A DNA stretch of 64,000 bases from Agaribacterium haliotis (lineage in GTDB: Bacteria; Pseudomonadota; Gammaproteobacteria; Pseudomonadales; Cellvibrionaceae): the NCBI RefSeq assembly GCF_002312815.1, contig NZ_NKQJ01000007.1, positions 62,001 to 126,000 on the forward strand, written 5' to 3'. Positions 1 through 9,138 of the stretch are shown piece after piece. Within the stretch, counting starts at the first letter, position 1. Each line of letters opens with the position of its first letter. The notes under the pieces are model-generated. The model ran no database searches and had not been told where the DNA came from. It was given only the letters and a program-made list of their open reading frames with translations. Both the position numbers and the translations under genes were made by a program.

Positions 1-774
1 GTGAGTGAGCGCGCCGATGACTTTGCGTGGGAAAATGACAAAGTGGCCTTTCGTGTCTATGGGCCGGCACTTCGCAACTCGCTGGAAAATGCCGGTGTGG
101 ATTGTTGGCTCAAGCGCGTGCCGTACCCGATTATTAATCGCTGGTACGATTTGGCCTTAAACCAGGGTCTGAGTTATCACCAAGATAGAGGTGAGGGGCT
201 CGACAACTACAAGGTCGGGGATTCGCTCGGCTGCGGTTCGACGGCGCTGTGGATAGAGGGCCGCGCTTACGGCTTAAATACCTTTGTGAGCTGGAATGAG
301 CCTGAGATAAGCAGCACACAGCTGCAGTTTTCACTTAGTTATGAACAGCGAATTAAAGGCGATCTCTACCGCGAAGAGAAAACCATCTCGTTAAAAAAAG
401 GCCAGCGCTTATTTCATGTGAAATCGCGTTTTTATAAAAACGGCCAAGCCGCGGCCAACCTGCCCATCGCTGTTGGTTTAAGTGCTCACAGCCACGGTAA
501 AATCAGCTTTTCTGACGATAAGCAACAAGCCAGCGTCTGGGAAAAATTAGACGATTCGTATTTGGGCACAGCGCTGATATTGCCTGATCGCTGGCCGGCA
601 GAGCCCCTGATTAGTACACAGGTGAATACCAGCGCCGATAAGCACGCCTTACTTATTAGCCGGACGGATCAGTCTGCAGAAATTGAATATTGGGCCGGTT
701 ACGCTTGGCAAAAGGCCGGGGAAATTACTAGCCAGTCGCAGTGGTTGGCTTATCTTCAGGCCTTTAATCACTAG
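1..774 (+). CDS. DUF4861 family protein (5' end outside window)
   Basis: The reading frame is open from the first base, so the gene almost certainly starts upstream of the window; the GTG at base 1 is only the first in-frame codon visible. The visible 257 residues begin with a stretch around ERADDFAWENDKVAFRVYGP that I recognise as typical of DUF4861 proteins. These occur beside polysaccharide lyases and other carbohydrate-degradation genes in marine bacteria and Bacteroidetes. The product is rich in beta-strand-like segments and ends ...LQAFNH. No catalytic residues are known to me for this family. The TAG stop at 772-774 lies inside a degenerate copy of the end of the MITE family described elsewhere in this window. 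The family call is moderately sure; the function is unknown. Confidence 0.7.
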   Translation: MSERADDFAWENDKVAFRVYGPALRNSLENAGVDCWLKRVPYPIINRWYDLALNQGLSYHQDRGEGLDNYKVGDSLGCGSTALWIEGRAYGLNTFVSWNEPEISSTQLQFSLSYEQRIKGDLYREEKTISLKKGQRLFHVKSRFYKNGQAAANLPIAVGLSAHSHGKISFSDDKQQASVWEKLDDSYLGTALILPDRWPAEPLISTQVNTSADKHALLISRTDQSAEIEYWAGYAWQKAGEITSQSQWLAYLQAFNH

Positions 775-790
775 TATTAACAGGCCCTAG
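763..790. repeat. Degenerate MITE right-end remnant
   Basis: TTTAATcacTAGTaTTAACAGGCCCTAG matches the right terminus of the 263-bp elements at 16479, 22350 and 40698, apart from a 3-base insertion and one substitution. It overlaps the stop codon of the DUF4861 gene. No partner left end is seen nearby. Confidence 0.5.
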
Positions 791-814
791 TCTAGATACG
801 GCGATAAATATAAT

Positions 815-838
815 CGGGGCCTAGCGCTTCAGGCCCCG
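815..838. terminator. Hairpin between convergent genes
   Basis: CGGGGCCT (815-822) and AGGCCCCG (831-838) form a perfect 8-bp stem with an 8-base loop. It lies between the DUF4861 gene (+) and the redoxin gene (-). There is no clean T-run on either side, so it may be a weak or bidirectional terminator. Confidence 0.5.
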
Positions 839-848
839 CAGTTGTTGT

Positions 849-1466
849 TTATTTATATTTTACCGAACAGCCATAGGGGCGGGTGATTGCAGGTTTCGGT
901 AATTGCCCTTTGTCGAGTGCAGCCATGGCGCTGTCAACATAGTTCTGCGCTTTGGCGATATCGGCCGGGTTGGCAGACGGAATGCTGTCGATTGCGCCGT
1001 TATAACGCAAGATACCTTGTTTATCGATAATTGCGATCTGAGGCGTGGTTTTAGCGCCATAGAGTTTGCCAACCTCGCCGCTTGGGTCAAACAACACATG
1101 GCTGGGCTCGGCATCGCGTGAGGCTGTTAATTCGTTGGCCGTTTTGTTGTCAACATAACCTTGTTTGCCCGGCGCTGAAGAAATAATCGACAACCATACA
1201 ACACCTTGTTGGCGGTAGTGTTTTTGCAGTTTTTGCATATTGCCGCTGTCGTAGTGTTTTTTTACAAAGGGGCATTCGTTATTGGTCCATTCAAGAATAA
1301 CGGTAGAGCCCTTAAATTGGCTTAAGTTTACGGTATTGCTGTTGCTGTCTGTTAATTCAAATTCTGGCGCAGCTTCATTGATTTTCGCAGCGGCCAAACT
1401 GTTCGCACCCAAGGCTAATAATAAAAGTGCGGTGAACAAACGATAAGCGTGTTGATGTATCTTCAT
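849..1466 (-). CDS. Exported thioredoxin-like (redoxin/AhpC-TSA) protein
   Basis: A 205-residue product with an N-terminal signal peptide (MKIHQHAYRLFTALLLLALG..., likely cut after SLAAA). A redoxin fold follows, starting KINEAAPEFELTDSNS. The active-site region reads WTNNECPFVKKHY, so it has a single Cys rather than a CxxC, as in a known subgroup of periplasmic redoxins. A second Cys sits in the C-terminal RPYGCSVKYK and could be the resolving residue. I chose ATG at 1464-1466 because the signal peptide starts there; a longer frame exists upstream. The start lies one base after the stop of the DsbD-N-like gene, so the two are probably translationally coupled and act together in periplasmic thiol/disulfide chemistry. 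Confidence 0.85.
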   Translation of the reverse strand: MKIHQHAYRLFTALLLLALGANSLAAAKINEAAPEFELTDSNSNTVNLSQFKGSTVILEWTNNECPFVKKHYDSGNMQKLQKHYRQQGVVWLSIISSAPGKQGYVDNKTANELTASRDAEPSHVLFDPSGEVGKLYGAKTTPQIAIIDKQGILRYNGAIDSIPSANPADIAKAQNYVDSAMAALDKGQLPKPAITRPYGCSVKYK

Positions 1467-1467
1467 A

Positions 1468-2427
1468 TTAGTTGTTGAACTCCGTTTTAAGGTTGATGGC
1501 AAATTCGAAGGCCTGCTGCTGGTCTAGTACCAGCACTGCGTGAATACGGTCCGGGGCGCTTTGATAATAATCGTTTAAAGTTGTGCTCCAGCGCAAAACA
1601 TTGTGCTCTGCGTGTACGTCGGCGGAGGCACTGTAGTTCACCAGATCGAGCTCTTTGATAAATAACTCAATATCGCTTTTTGTGTGTGCGTTTCTGGCTG
1701 CGTTGGAGAACAGCGCCTGCTTAAAATAAACGTCAATATAGAGCTTGTCTGAGTCTGTCCAGTAGTGAGCCTGCATAGTTGCTAAGGCTTTGGGCAATTT
1801 AGCTTGTGCTTTTGCAAAATATTTACCGGCCTGCGCTGAGCTCGCCTGATCGAGCTGGTTTAAATCAAGGCTTAACGAGGCCTGGCCTGGCACGCAGCTT
1901 TCTTTGCAGACTAACCAGCTTAGCTCGGCCTGCACGATGCCGGGGCTGTTATTGTTGTGCTTGCTGTTATTGTCGCCTGTGCCTGCACTGCGGCTGAGTT
2001 CACTCCACAGCAGGCTAGTGCCGTGATAACCATAGTTGACCAAGTGGGCAACGGGGATGTGCTCAGGCATCGGCCACTTGAGTGGGCCAAATTTTAAACC
2101 CTCACTGCCACGCCAGCTAATATTGGGGGCCAGCCCGGTGTCGCCGGGGTTGAGCCAGTAAATATGCCAGCCCGGCTCGGGCTCAAATAAGATGCCGACA
2201 CGGCTTTTGTGGGCGCTGATGTTCTCGGCAATAAGCTGCACTTGAATATGTGGCTGCTGGGCCTTGCTTTTATTATCAGTGGCAGCTTGTGCGGCGGCCT
2301 GATTTATCAATAGTGGGCTTGCAAATAGTAGCGCTAACAAAATGATATGCCACAGTAAAACGTCGCCAGCAGTGCTTAGCTTAAAGGCCGAAGTTATTTG
2401 CTGATCAGCATTTGTCGCGTTGGGCAT
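1468..2427 (-). CDS. DsbD N-terminal-like (DsbC/alpha domain) exported protein
   Basis: About 319 residues from ATG 2425-2427. A hydrophobic N-terminal segment (LLWHIILLALLFASPLLI) acts as signal or anchor. The globular part (PHIQVQLIAENISAH...) resembles the N-terminal domain of the disulfide reductase DsbD, with the typical cysteine pair in WLVCKESCVPGQASL. The multi-TM and C-terminal thioredoxin parts of DsbD are absent. The upstream frame to 2526 has no signal sequence and is not favoured. It is the first gene of a two-gene unit with the redoxin. Likely role, inferred: it accepts electrons or thiol partners in the periplasm together with the redoxin. Confidence 0.8.
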   Translation of the reverse strand: MPNATNADQQITSAFKLSTAGDVLLWHIILLALLFASPLLINQAAAQAATDNKSKAQQPHIQVQLIAENISAHKSRVGILFEPEPGWHIYWLNPGDTGLAPNISWRGSEGLKFGPLKWPMPEHIPVAHLVNYGYHGTSLLWSELSRSAGTGDNNSKHNNNSPGIVQAELSWLVCKESCVPGQASLSLDLNQLDQASSAQAGKYFAKAQAKLPKALATMQAHYWTDSDKLYIDVYFKQALFSNAARNAHTKSDIELFIKELDLVNYSASADVHAEHNVLRWSTTLNDYYQSAPDRIHAVLVLDQQQAFEFAINLKTEFNN

Positions 2428-2999
2428 AGGGTATTCCGGCTTTATTTGGCTGTACTGGTTTTGTTGTCGCTTAGCAGTGTGGACAATTATCTGCGCTGTT
2501 TGTTGCAAAACGCCTGCCTTTACCATCTTTCACTTTTGCCGCGTTGCTGCCGGCTTTAATAATAAAATTTTTCTGCAAAGTATCAATCTTATTGTCTCTG
2601 TATTTTTTTGCTCTAAGCGTGTTTTTTTGTTGCGACTTTGGGGTGGTTTTTTTTCTGCATCTCGATGTATTTCCTGCTTCTAAAGTATGGCTTTTTTTGG
2701 TGTGTGAACCGCCTGTCGTGTAAACGATTTCATCTGTTGCTTGCTTTGGCGCTAAGCCGCGTGGTTATTGCGCTGTGCTGAGTTCGCAAAGTTCCATTTT
2801 TGGCACACAAATAATGAAGAGTGCATCACAAATACTGAGCTTAATGTATTGCTTAAATTAGGCTGAAAGTTACTCTCGCCCTGCACCAGATTTAGAACAT
2901 TTTGGCTCGCTATAGGACATAGTGGGCTGAAGCTGTTTTGCTGTTCTTGGCAAACATGTTCGATTTGAAAACTTAAAACTCTTACTCATAAGTGATTTT
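2428..2999. other. Divergent intergenic region
   Basis: 572 bases between two divergent genes. It holds several poly-T runs on the + strand (about 2580-2700) and presumably both promoters. I see no conserved ORF, RNA or clear operator. Confidence 0.5.
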
Positions 3000-5900
3000 A
3001 TGTTCTATTTAACAAAACGCTTCTTAATAGCTGTATCCGTTTCATTTGCGCTGGCCTCGTGTGGCGGAGCCGCTGTGGATGGTGGCGCTACCGGTGAGGC
3101 GAGTCCGTCGCCGGCCACAAGCCCGGTGGTAAGCCCATCGCCAACAACATCGCCAACAACACCTTGGCCTAGCCCGCAGCCGAGCGCCGATACTGGCCTG
3201 CCTTCGCCGCAGCCAAGCCAGAGCCCCGGTACGGTATTTCCTTCACCGCTGCCGTCAGCCGAGCCCAGCCCGCTACCTTCGGCTTTGCCATCAAGCGAGC
3301 CGTCTCAAAGCCCGGTTGAGCCTTCGCCGCAGCCGAGTTTGCCTCCGGTCGAGCCCGAGGGCGATATTGAAGCCGGTAAGCTTGCCTATAGCCAGCAGTG
3401 TTCGTTCTGCCACGGCGACGATGGTCAGAGCACAGGCTTTTCTGACCCGATTGATGCTGCCGAAGATTTCTGGGAGCACAGCTCCGAGCCCGGCATGCTC
3501 TACGATCAGGTTGAGTACATCGAAAAATGGATGCCTCACAACCAGGGGCAAAACTGTGTTGCCGACTGTGCGATCAATATTGCCGCTTACATCAAAAGTT
3601 GGGCGCCAGTGGTGCAGCCCTCGCCTGAACCGTCGAGCGAACCTAGCCCGGATATGGCCGTGGTTTATGCGATTAACGTTGGTTCCGAACAGGGCCTAAA
3701 CTACGGCGATGTTCTTTATATCGCCGACGCCTATTTTACCGGCGGAACACCGTCAAGCGGCGACGATGCTATTGCCGGCACCACCATGCAGGCCCTCTAT
3801 CAAACTAACCGCTGGGGCAGTTTTAGTTATGCTTTGCCTGTCGACAACGGCGAGTATGAAATTAGCCTGAAGTTTGCTGAAATATTTTGGCAAGAGAGCG
3901 GCAAGCGTGTTTTTGATGTGGATGTTGAAGGTCAGCGCCTTGTCAGTGGCCTCGACTTGGTTGCTGAGGCCGGCGCCAAACACGCGCTCGACAAAACATT
4001 AAGCTCTGTCTCTGTTCGTGATGGGCAGCTCGACTTGCAGTTCTCAGCTTCTGTTCACAATGCCAAACTCTCTGGCCTAGTTGTGCGCAAGATCGGCTCG
4101 GGTTCAACTCAGCCGTCACCCAAACCTTCGGTGATGCCTTCTACTGCGCCTTCGCCTGTACCGTCGATACAGCCTTCGGCGCAGCCGAGCATCGCGCCCG
4201 AGCCTTCACCTTTACCATCCGTGCAGCCGTCAACGCTGCCGAGCCCGATGCCGTCCGAACAGCCGACGATGCCGCCGTCAAATGATAGCGACAACGACGG
4301 TGTTTTAAATGCATCCGACAGCTGCCCGAACACTGAAGCGAGTGTGATGGTTGATAACGATGGCTGTTCATCTGTGCAGCGCGGTGAGGCCTTGTATGTA
4401 TCGAAGTCTTGCGCGGCCTGTCACGGAGCTGAAGGCCAGGGTGGTGCGTACACCAAGATCAACAACTACGAATGTGAAAAAGTTGATGGCAACTGCGCCG
4501 AAGTTGGCCCGCTGGCCGCTTACCTCGATGAATTTATGCCGCTTGGCAGCGCCTCATCAAGCTGTGTCGACAGTGGTGGTTCAAGCTGTGCCAGTGATAT
4601 CGCGCAGTTTATGGTCAAAGCCTTTGCGCCAGCCGGTAACGGCGGCAAGTGCGACGACCCGGCCAACGCCAACGATGCTGAGTGTCTCGACGCCGACGGC
4701 GACGGGGTAAATCTGCCGGACGATGTCTGCCCGAACACACCGGCCGATCAAGTTGGCTCGGTTGTGAACAGCGGCAATACCATGGGCTGTTCCGCCGAAG
4801 AGCGCGCGGTTGATAACGACGGCGATAAGGTGCCCGACGTGATCGACGCCTGCTTCTCTGAGCCGGGTGAAAGCGTTGGTATAACCGGTTGTTCCGGCGT
4901 TAAGGAGCTGGCGAACTCTGCAATTTTGTCACCGCAGTTCCGCCTGACCAACGTAGAGTATATGAACACCATTTACGATGCCTTTGATCTTGCCAATGCC
5001 TCGAGCGGTGCCCCGGTCGTGCCGGCCGATCAGTGTAACCTGACCTCTCAGTGTCGGGCGATTTGGCCGCAGGCAAACGACTGTAAAAACAGTGGTGCCA
5101 GCAACAGTATCTGTATGTGTGGTTCTGAGCGCTGTGATGTGGCCTTCCCGGTCGCTGGCGATGGCGTGAGCTTGCCGGAAGTTACCCTGTTGGCGGATAC
5201 CACCGGTCCTTTTGCTGCTTATACCAACAACGCTGCTGAAAATACCTCTGACTTTTCCAACGCGGTGATTGCCGCTCAGTCGATCGCCAAAGAGCTGGTT
5301 AAGTTGTACAACAATCAATGTACTTGGGAGACCACGGCCCAGGGCTGTGTTGAGCAGTACTTAAAGCCGAGCATTGAAAAACTGTTCCGCGTACAGAGTT
5401 TGCCAAGCCAGGACGTTAGCGCCTTGGCGGCCATTATCGACAAAGCCTTTGACGACGGCGCCGAGGAAAGTGAAGCGGTGGCTGCCGCCATTGCCCGCGC
5501 GCTGATTGATTCGCGCTTCCTCTATAACATTGAAGTCGGTGAGGGCGATGTCACCAACAGCAACCTGAAACCCGAAGAGCTGGCGGTGCGCCTGTCGTAC
5601 TTCTTGATCGACAGTATTCCCGACGAAGAGCTGTTTATGAGCATGTCGTCGACGAGCTCTGCAAGTGTTGCTGCCCACGCTGATCGTTTAATGGCAAGCG
5701 AAGCCTATAAAGAAGTTGTCTGGCGCTTTATTGCCGAGTGGTTGCATATCCCCGGCCAGGTTAGCGATTCGGAAGATCAACTGAAAAAAGATGCGGTGGA
5801 AGAGACCAAGCGTTTTGTCTACTACATTCTTGATCAGGGCCTGCCGATGGCTGAGCTGTTTGATGCTAACTACAGCTTTATTAATGCCAACCTAGCCGCA

Positions 5901-6530
5901 CACTACGGTGTTGAGGCGCCGAGCAGCGACTGGGAGCTCTACACCTTTGAAGACGGCTCGTTGCGCCAGGGCATTTTGACGCACGCAAGTTTCCTTATCG
6001 GCAACGGTGAGCACGGCCGCGACGTCAACACCATCTTCCGTGGCAAGGTTGTATTTGAGCGCCTGTTCTGTAACGCCATGCCGCCTCCGCCGGATAACGC
6101 CGCCGACCAGAACGAAGGCACTGCTGACCGCGCCACGGCGCCGGGCTGTAAAGGCTGCCACGCAGTGGTTGATCCGCTCGGTCGCATGTTTGATATCTAC
6201 GATGACACCGGCAAGTTGTTTAGCTCAGCCGAGCTCAGCGGTGGTGTGAAGATGGATTCGGACATCGACGGTGATTACAGCGAAGTGCCTGTCTTCTCGA
6301 CGGCCGCCGCCTCGAGTGTCGCCGTACAGCACTGTTTTGCGCGTCAGCTCTATCGTTTTGCTTTGGGCCGCGACCCTAAAGCCTCCGAAGCGGCCAGCTT
6401 TAGCCAGGTTGAAGCCATGGCCAAAGCTGGAGCGCCAATCAACGACATCTTTAAAACACTGGTAACGAGCGAATCCTTTAGCAAGATTCACGCGACGGCC
6501 GAACTCGACTCATGCCCGGTGGAGAACTAA
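3000..6530 (+). CDS. Multidomain DUF1592/DUF1588/DUF1585 cytochrome-c lipoprotein with malectin domain
   Basis: 1176 residues. Lipobox LASC puts the lipidated Cys at residue 21. Order of parts: Pro/Ser-rich linker (about 30-120); cytochrome c-like domain with CSFCH at 134-138; second short PSP linker; malectin-like beta domain (about 220-365, starting AINVGSEQG); long PSP linker (about 370-430); thrombospondin type-3-like Asp-rich repeats (SDNDGVLNASDSCPN); second cytochrome domain with CAACH at 471-475; two more Asp-rich repeats (about 560-640); then the DUF1592 (AVRLSYFLIDSIPDEELF), DUF1588 (RQGILTHASFLIGNG) and DUF1585 (CFARQLYRFALGRDP) modules, with a third CxxCH (CKGCH, 1050-1054). Proteins of this type are common in planctomycetes and myxobacteria and are thought to be surface redox proteins tied to polymer use; no reaction is established. 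It is followed by a DUF1552 gene with overlapping stop and start. Confidence 0.88.
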   Translation: MFYLTKRFLIAVSVSFALASCGGAAVDGGATGEASPSPATSPVVSPSPTTSPTTPWPSPQPSADTGLPSPQPSQSPGTVFPSPLPSAEPSPLPSALPSSEPSQSPVEPSPQPSLPPVEPEGDIEAGKLAYSQQCSFCHGDDGQSTGFSDPIDAAEDFWEHSSEPGMLYDQVEYIEKWMPHNQGQNCVADCAINIAAYIKSWAPVVQPSPEPSSEPSPDMAVVYAINVGSEQGLNYGDVLYIADAYFTGGTPSSGDDAIAGTTMQALYQTNRWGSFSYALPVDNGEYEISLKFAEIFWQESGKRVFDVDVEGQRLVSGLDLVAEAGAKHALDKTLSSVSVRDGQLDLQFSASVHNAKLSGLVVRKIGSGSTQPSPKPSVMPSTAPSPVPSIQPSAQPSIAPEPSPLPSVQPSTLPSPMPSEQPTMPPSNDSDNDGVLNASDSCPNTEASVMVDNDGCSSVQRGEALYVSKSCAACHGAEGQGGAYTKINNYECEKVDGNCAEVGPLAAYLDEFMPLGSASSSCVDSGGSSCASDIAQFMVKAFAPAGNGGKCDDPANANDAECLDADGDGVNLPDDVCPNTPADQVGSVVNSGNTMGCSAEERAVDNDGDKVPDVIDACFSEPGESVGITGCSGVKELANSAILSPQFRLTNVEYMNTIYDAFDLANASSGAPVVPADQCNLTSQCRAIWPQANDCKNSGASNSICMCGSERCDVAFPVAGDGVSLPEVTLLADTTGPFAAYTNNAAENTSDFSNAVIAAQSIAKELVKLYNNQCTWETTAQGCVEQYLKPSIEKLFRVQSLPSQDVSALAAIIDKAFDDGAEESEAVAAAIARALIDSRFLYNIEVGEGDVTNSNLKPEELAVRLSYFLIDSIPDEELFMSMSSTSSASVAAHADRLMASEAYKEVVWRFIAEWLHIPGQVSDSEDQLKKDAVEETKRFVYYILDQGLPMAELFDANYSFINANLAAHYGVEAPSSDWELYTFEDGSLRQGILTHASFLIGNGEHGRDVNTIFRGKVVFERLFCNAMPPPPDNAADQNEGTADRATAPGCKGCHAVVDPLGRMFDIYDDTGKLFSSAELSGGVKMDSDIDGDYSEVPVFSTAAASSVAVQHCFARQLYRFALGRDPKASEAASFSQVEAMAKAGAPINDIFKTLVTSESFSKIHATAELDSCPVEN

Positions 6531-8017
6531 TGATGAACATAATTAATTCAGAATTAAAACGACGTAACTTCATTAAAGCCGCCGTTGGCGGCGGCGCTTC
6601 GCTGGCGATGATGTCTCCATTTGCCCAGCGCGCGCTGGCCGAAGAAGCCGGGTTTAAGCGCCTGATTATTTGGTATGTCCCGGAAGGCTGTGCGCAGCAG
6701 GCCTTCTGGCCGGCTCAGACTGGGCAGTTGCAGATTAATGGCAATGCGTCGATCAGTGGCCGCAATCCGAAGAGTAATAACAATTCGATTCGCAACTATG
6801 TCGACAATAATATGGCCGGCTACTGCTTGCAGCCTCTGGCCCGTCACGTCAGCGATATCAGCCTTTACAGCGGTTTCCAGAATCGCGGTTCGGGCTCAGA
6901 TAGCAGTGATGCGCACGCGATGGTTATCGATCACGCGTTAACTGGCGGCACACCTAAGAACGGCAGTATCGATCAGGTGCTCGGGCCGCTTTTAAAAGGC
7001 AGCTCGGCGATCTCATCAATTTATACGCCGGTTTACGGGCACCACGTTCACAACCGCGGTGCGGCCGACGGTTATATGTCGCCGGTGAGAACCGTCGGCG
7101 GCGGCAATATTGGCAGCCCAAACTGGAACCCAATGGACGTTTACAATCAGATTTTTCCAAACGGTATTGATTCATCCGGCGTGGTAAGCGGGCCTAAATT
7201 TACCGATCAGAAAGCACGTTTGGCGATTTTGAACTCGGCCGCGGCCGAGCTTGAAACAGTGCGTTGTATGGGCGGTGATGAAGCGCGCCAGAAGATGGAA
7301 AAAATCCTCGCGTCATTTGAAAAGCTTGAACAAGATACGCAGGCCATTGTTGACGCCGATGAGAAAGACAACAGCGGCGGCCAGCAAGTGGATGTCTCGT
7401 TTGACATTCCCAATGGCTGGACTAATACCGCGGGCTCGCGCAACGATTCAAGCAAGTACTGGAATCGTTCTGAAAACTTTGGCAAGTTGGTTGATATTGC
7501 GATTGATACCACGATCGCCGCGTTTGCACTGGACCGCACGCGTGTATCGATGCTGCAGTTCAGCGCCTCTGGCACAGACAAAGGCCCAGCGCAAAACGAT
7601 CACTATAAAAAAGTTGGTATCAGCGATCTTGAGGGCGGCGATGTCAACGATCACAACCTCGGCCACAAACCCGATGCCAACCTTCGCCGCAATCAGGCAC
7701 GTATTTTCCGCTGGTATTATGGGCGTATGGCGTACTTGATTGATCGTTTAAAAGAAATCCCGGACGGTAATGGTTCGCTGTTTGACAGCACCTTAATTGT
7801 TACGGCTTCGGAATTCAGTATGTATAACCACCGCAATGTGGATATGCCTTATCTGATTGCCGGTGGTCTTGGCGGTGTTCACCAGACAGGTCGTTATCTT
7901 GATGTTCGCCAAAATGGCAACTTCAGGCATTCGGCCGATTATTTCTTAGGTATTGCGCGTATGCTCGGCACTAACCTGAACCGCTTTGGTGAATCGACAA
8001 CGCCTTATAGTTTTTAA
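6530..8017 (+). CDS. DUF1552 protein with Tat signal
   Basis: About 495 residues. The start ATG (6530-6532) overlaps the preceding TAA as TAATG, with GGAG just upstream; a second ATG follows directly. The N-terminus has a twin-arginine motif (KRRNFIKAAVGGG) and an AQRALAEE cleavage region, so the protein is exported folded. The body matches DUF1552 as I know it (FKRLIIWYVPEGCAQQAFWP near the start; a SEFSMYNHRNVDMPYLIAGG block near the C-terminus). DUF1552 genes are almost always paired with DUF1592 genes, as here. The fold appears related to sulfatase/phosphatase-like DUF1501 proteins, but no activity is known. Overlapping translation with the upstream gene suggests a fixed stoichiometry. 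Confidence 0.88.
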   Translation: MMNIINSELKRRNFIKAAVGGGASLAMMSPFAQRALAEEAGFKRLIIWYVPEGCAQQAFWPAQTGQLQINGNASISGRNPKSNNNSIRNYVDNNMAGYCLQPLARHVSDISLYSGFQNRGSGSDSSDAHAMVIDHALTGGTPKNGSIDQVLGPLLKGSSAISSIYTPVYGHHVHNRGAADGYMSPVRTVGGGNIGSPNWNPMDVYNQIFPNGIDSSGVVSGPKFTDQKARLAILNSAAAELETVRCMGGDEARQKMEKILASFEKLEQDTQAIVDADEKDNSGGQQVDVSFDIPNGWTNTAGSRNDSSKYWNRSENFGKLVDIAIDTTIAAFALDRTRVSMLQFSASGTDKGPAQNDHYKKVGISDLEGGDVNDHNLGHKPDANLRRNQARIFRWYYGRMAYLIDRLKEIPDGNGSLFDSTLIVTASEFSMYNHRNVDMPYLIAGGLGGVHQTGRYLDVRQNGNFRHSADYFLGIARMLGTNLNRFGESTTPYSF

Positions 8018-8070
8018 TGACTATTAATAGCTTTTAAGGCTGGCGAATTCGCAACTTCGCGATCAGCACA

Positions 8071-8102
8071 AAAAAAGGGCTTCATTATGAAGCCCTTTTT
8101 TT
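8071..8102. terminator. Bidirectional rho-independent terminator
   Basis: GGGCTTCA (8077-8084), loop TTA, TGAAGCCC (8088-8095), flanked by an A-run on the left and a T-run on the right. It fits termination of the DUF1552 gene (+) and of the Nudix regulator (-). Confidence 0.9.
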
Positions 8103-8124
8103 GTGTTTTAAAAACTGCTTTTGT

Positions 8125-8826
8125 TTAAACTTCAAATACAAAACCGTCTTTGGTTAGCCGCTGATAAACCTCTGCGTCAAAACGGTAAAGCTGGGCGGCG
8201 CGGTGGGGCACACCGGTTTGTTTTTCATTGCAGTCAACCAGCAAGTTCATTTTCATCATTTTTCTGCGGAAATTAGGTTTGTCGAGCTTGATGCCCAATA
8301 TGCCTTCGTACAATTCTTGCAACTGCAGCAAGGTGAACTTTTCGCTTAATAAATTAAAGCCGATCGGTGCGCGTTTAATTTTGGCTTTTAAATAGTCCAC
8401 GCCAAAATCGACAATGGCATCGTGGTCGTAAATTAAGCTGCCGCGCTCGGCCACTGCTTGCCACTTCACATCCGAGGCGGTAAAACCCGCAACAACGGGG
8501 TAATCTTCGGCGCGAATTAAAGCGCAGTAGGCAACCGTTACCACTCTTTCTCCGGGAAAACGCTTTACATCACCAAAGGCGCGCAGCTGTTCTAAATAAA
8601 CATTTTCCAGGCCACTTAAATCTTTTAGCAGGCGGTAGGCGGCATCGTCGATGCTTTCATCCCGATAGATCCAGCCTCCGGGCAAACCCCAGTTGCCTTT
8701 GCTGATACCCTCGGCGTGTTTGACCAACAATACCTCTAGCTGCCCCTTGTTGAGGCTGAAAATAACGCAGTCGATACTGATGGCATCGAGCATTGGGCGG
8801 GAAGGGGAACTGGATTCTTGTTTCAT
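8125..8826 (-). CDS. Nudix-fold transcriptional regulator (NrtR/AraR-like), probable xylose regulator
   Basis: 233 residues from ATG 8824-8826 (MKQESSSPS). The N-terminal two thirds is a Nudix domain (LPGGWIYRDESIDDAAYRLL...). The Nudix box is degenerate: the REUxEExGU part reads RLLKDLSGL, so the catalytic glutamates are not conserved and hydrolase activity is unlikely. The C-terminal part (FTLLQLQELYEGILG...KPNFRRKMMKM) is the winged-helix DNA-binding region of NrtR-type regulators. It is divergent from xylB-xylA, which by context makes it a sugar-responsive regulator of xylose use. Related Nudix regulators of arabinose and xylose genes are known in other bacteria. The ligand (xylose, xylulose or a phosphate) cannot be told from sequence. 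Confidence 0.85.
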   Translation of the reverse strand: MKQESSSPSRPMLDAISIDCVIFSLNKGQLEVLLVKHAEGISKGNWGLPGGWIYRDESIDDAAYRLLKDLSGLENVYLEQLRAFGDVKRFPGERVVTVAYCALIRAEDYPVVAGFTASDVKWQAVAERGSLIYDHDAIVDFGVDYLKAKIKRAPIGFNLLSEKFTLLQLQELYEGILGIKLDKPNFRRKMMKMNLLVDCNEKQTGVPHRAAQLYRFDAEVYQRLTKDGFVFEV

Positions 8827-9138
8827 CGCAATACGGTAGTTGTCGGTGGGCTTGGCACTTGGCACTTGGCGAGTGTGCAGGTGTTTGCGCCGGTATTTGT
8901 GATATTTAAAGCCCGCAGTATAGCGCAATGCTGTTCACTTAAGATGTAACGTTCCAGGAAGCTTGCACTTAAGTAAACAAGCGGCGCTTGTTAAGCGCTG
9001 AGCAACAAACCAGGCCGGTGCCAAATAAAAAACAATGGATGATAAGTTATGTTCTGGTCATAATAACTATATGTGCGCTGCCTGCTTACTGACAGCTGGC
9101 AGCGCTAAGCTTGGGGCAGCAGTAAAAGCAGGGGCTTT
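8827..9138. promoter_or_regulatory. Divergent control region of the xylose locus
   Basis: 312 bases between the regulator and xylB. It contains a CTTGGC(A/G) triple tandem repeat at 8851-8871 just upstream of the regulator start, and an inverted repeat at 9045-9068 listed separately. Both promoters should lie here; no strong consensus -35/-10 pair stands out. Confidence 0.5.
9045..9068. promoter_or_regulatory. Candidate operator for the Nudix regulator
   Basis: AGTTAT (9045-9050) and ATAACT (9063-9068) are inverted around a 12-base centre. Nested in it is TTATG (9047-9051)/CATAA (9059-9063). It lies 70 bases upstream of the xylB start. Palindromic position and symmetry fit a dimeric regulator; the assignment is inference. 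Confidence 0.45.

Noticed and set aside
3291-3551. Antisense and shifted frames inside the DUF1592 gene (several over 80 codons)
   Set aside because: They mirror the GC-rich Pro/Ser-coding strand, lack ribosome sites and match no family; the + frame is clearly coding.
8827-8928. N-terminal extension of the Nudix regulator
   Set aside because: The extra 34 residues are basic, unlike the family start, and overlap the CTTGGC tandem repeat; ATG at 8826 is better.
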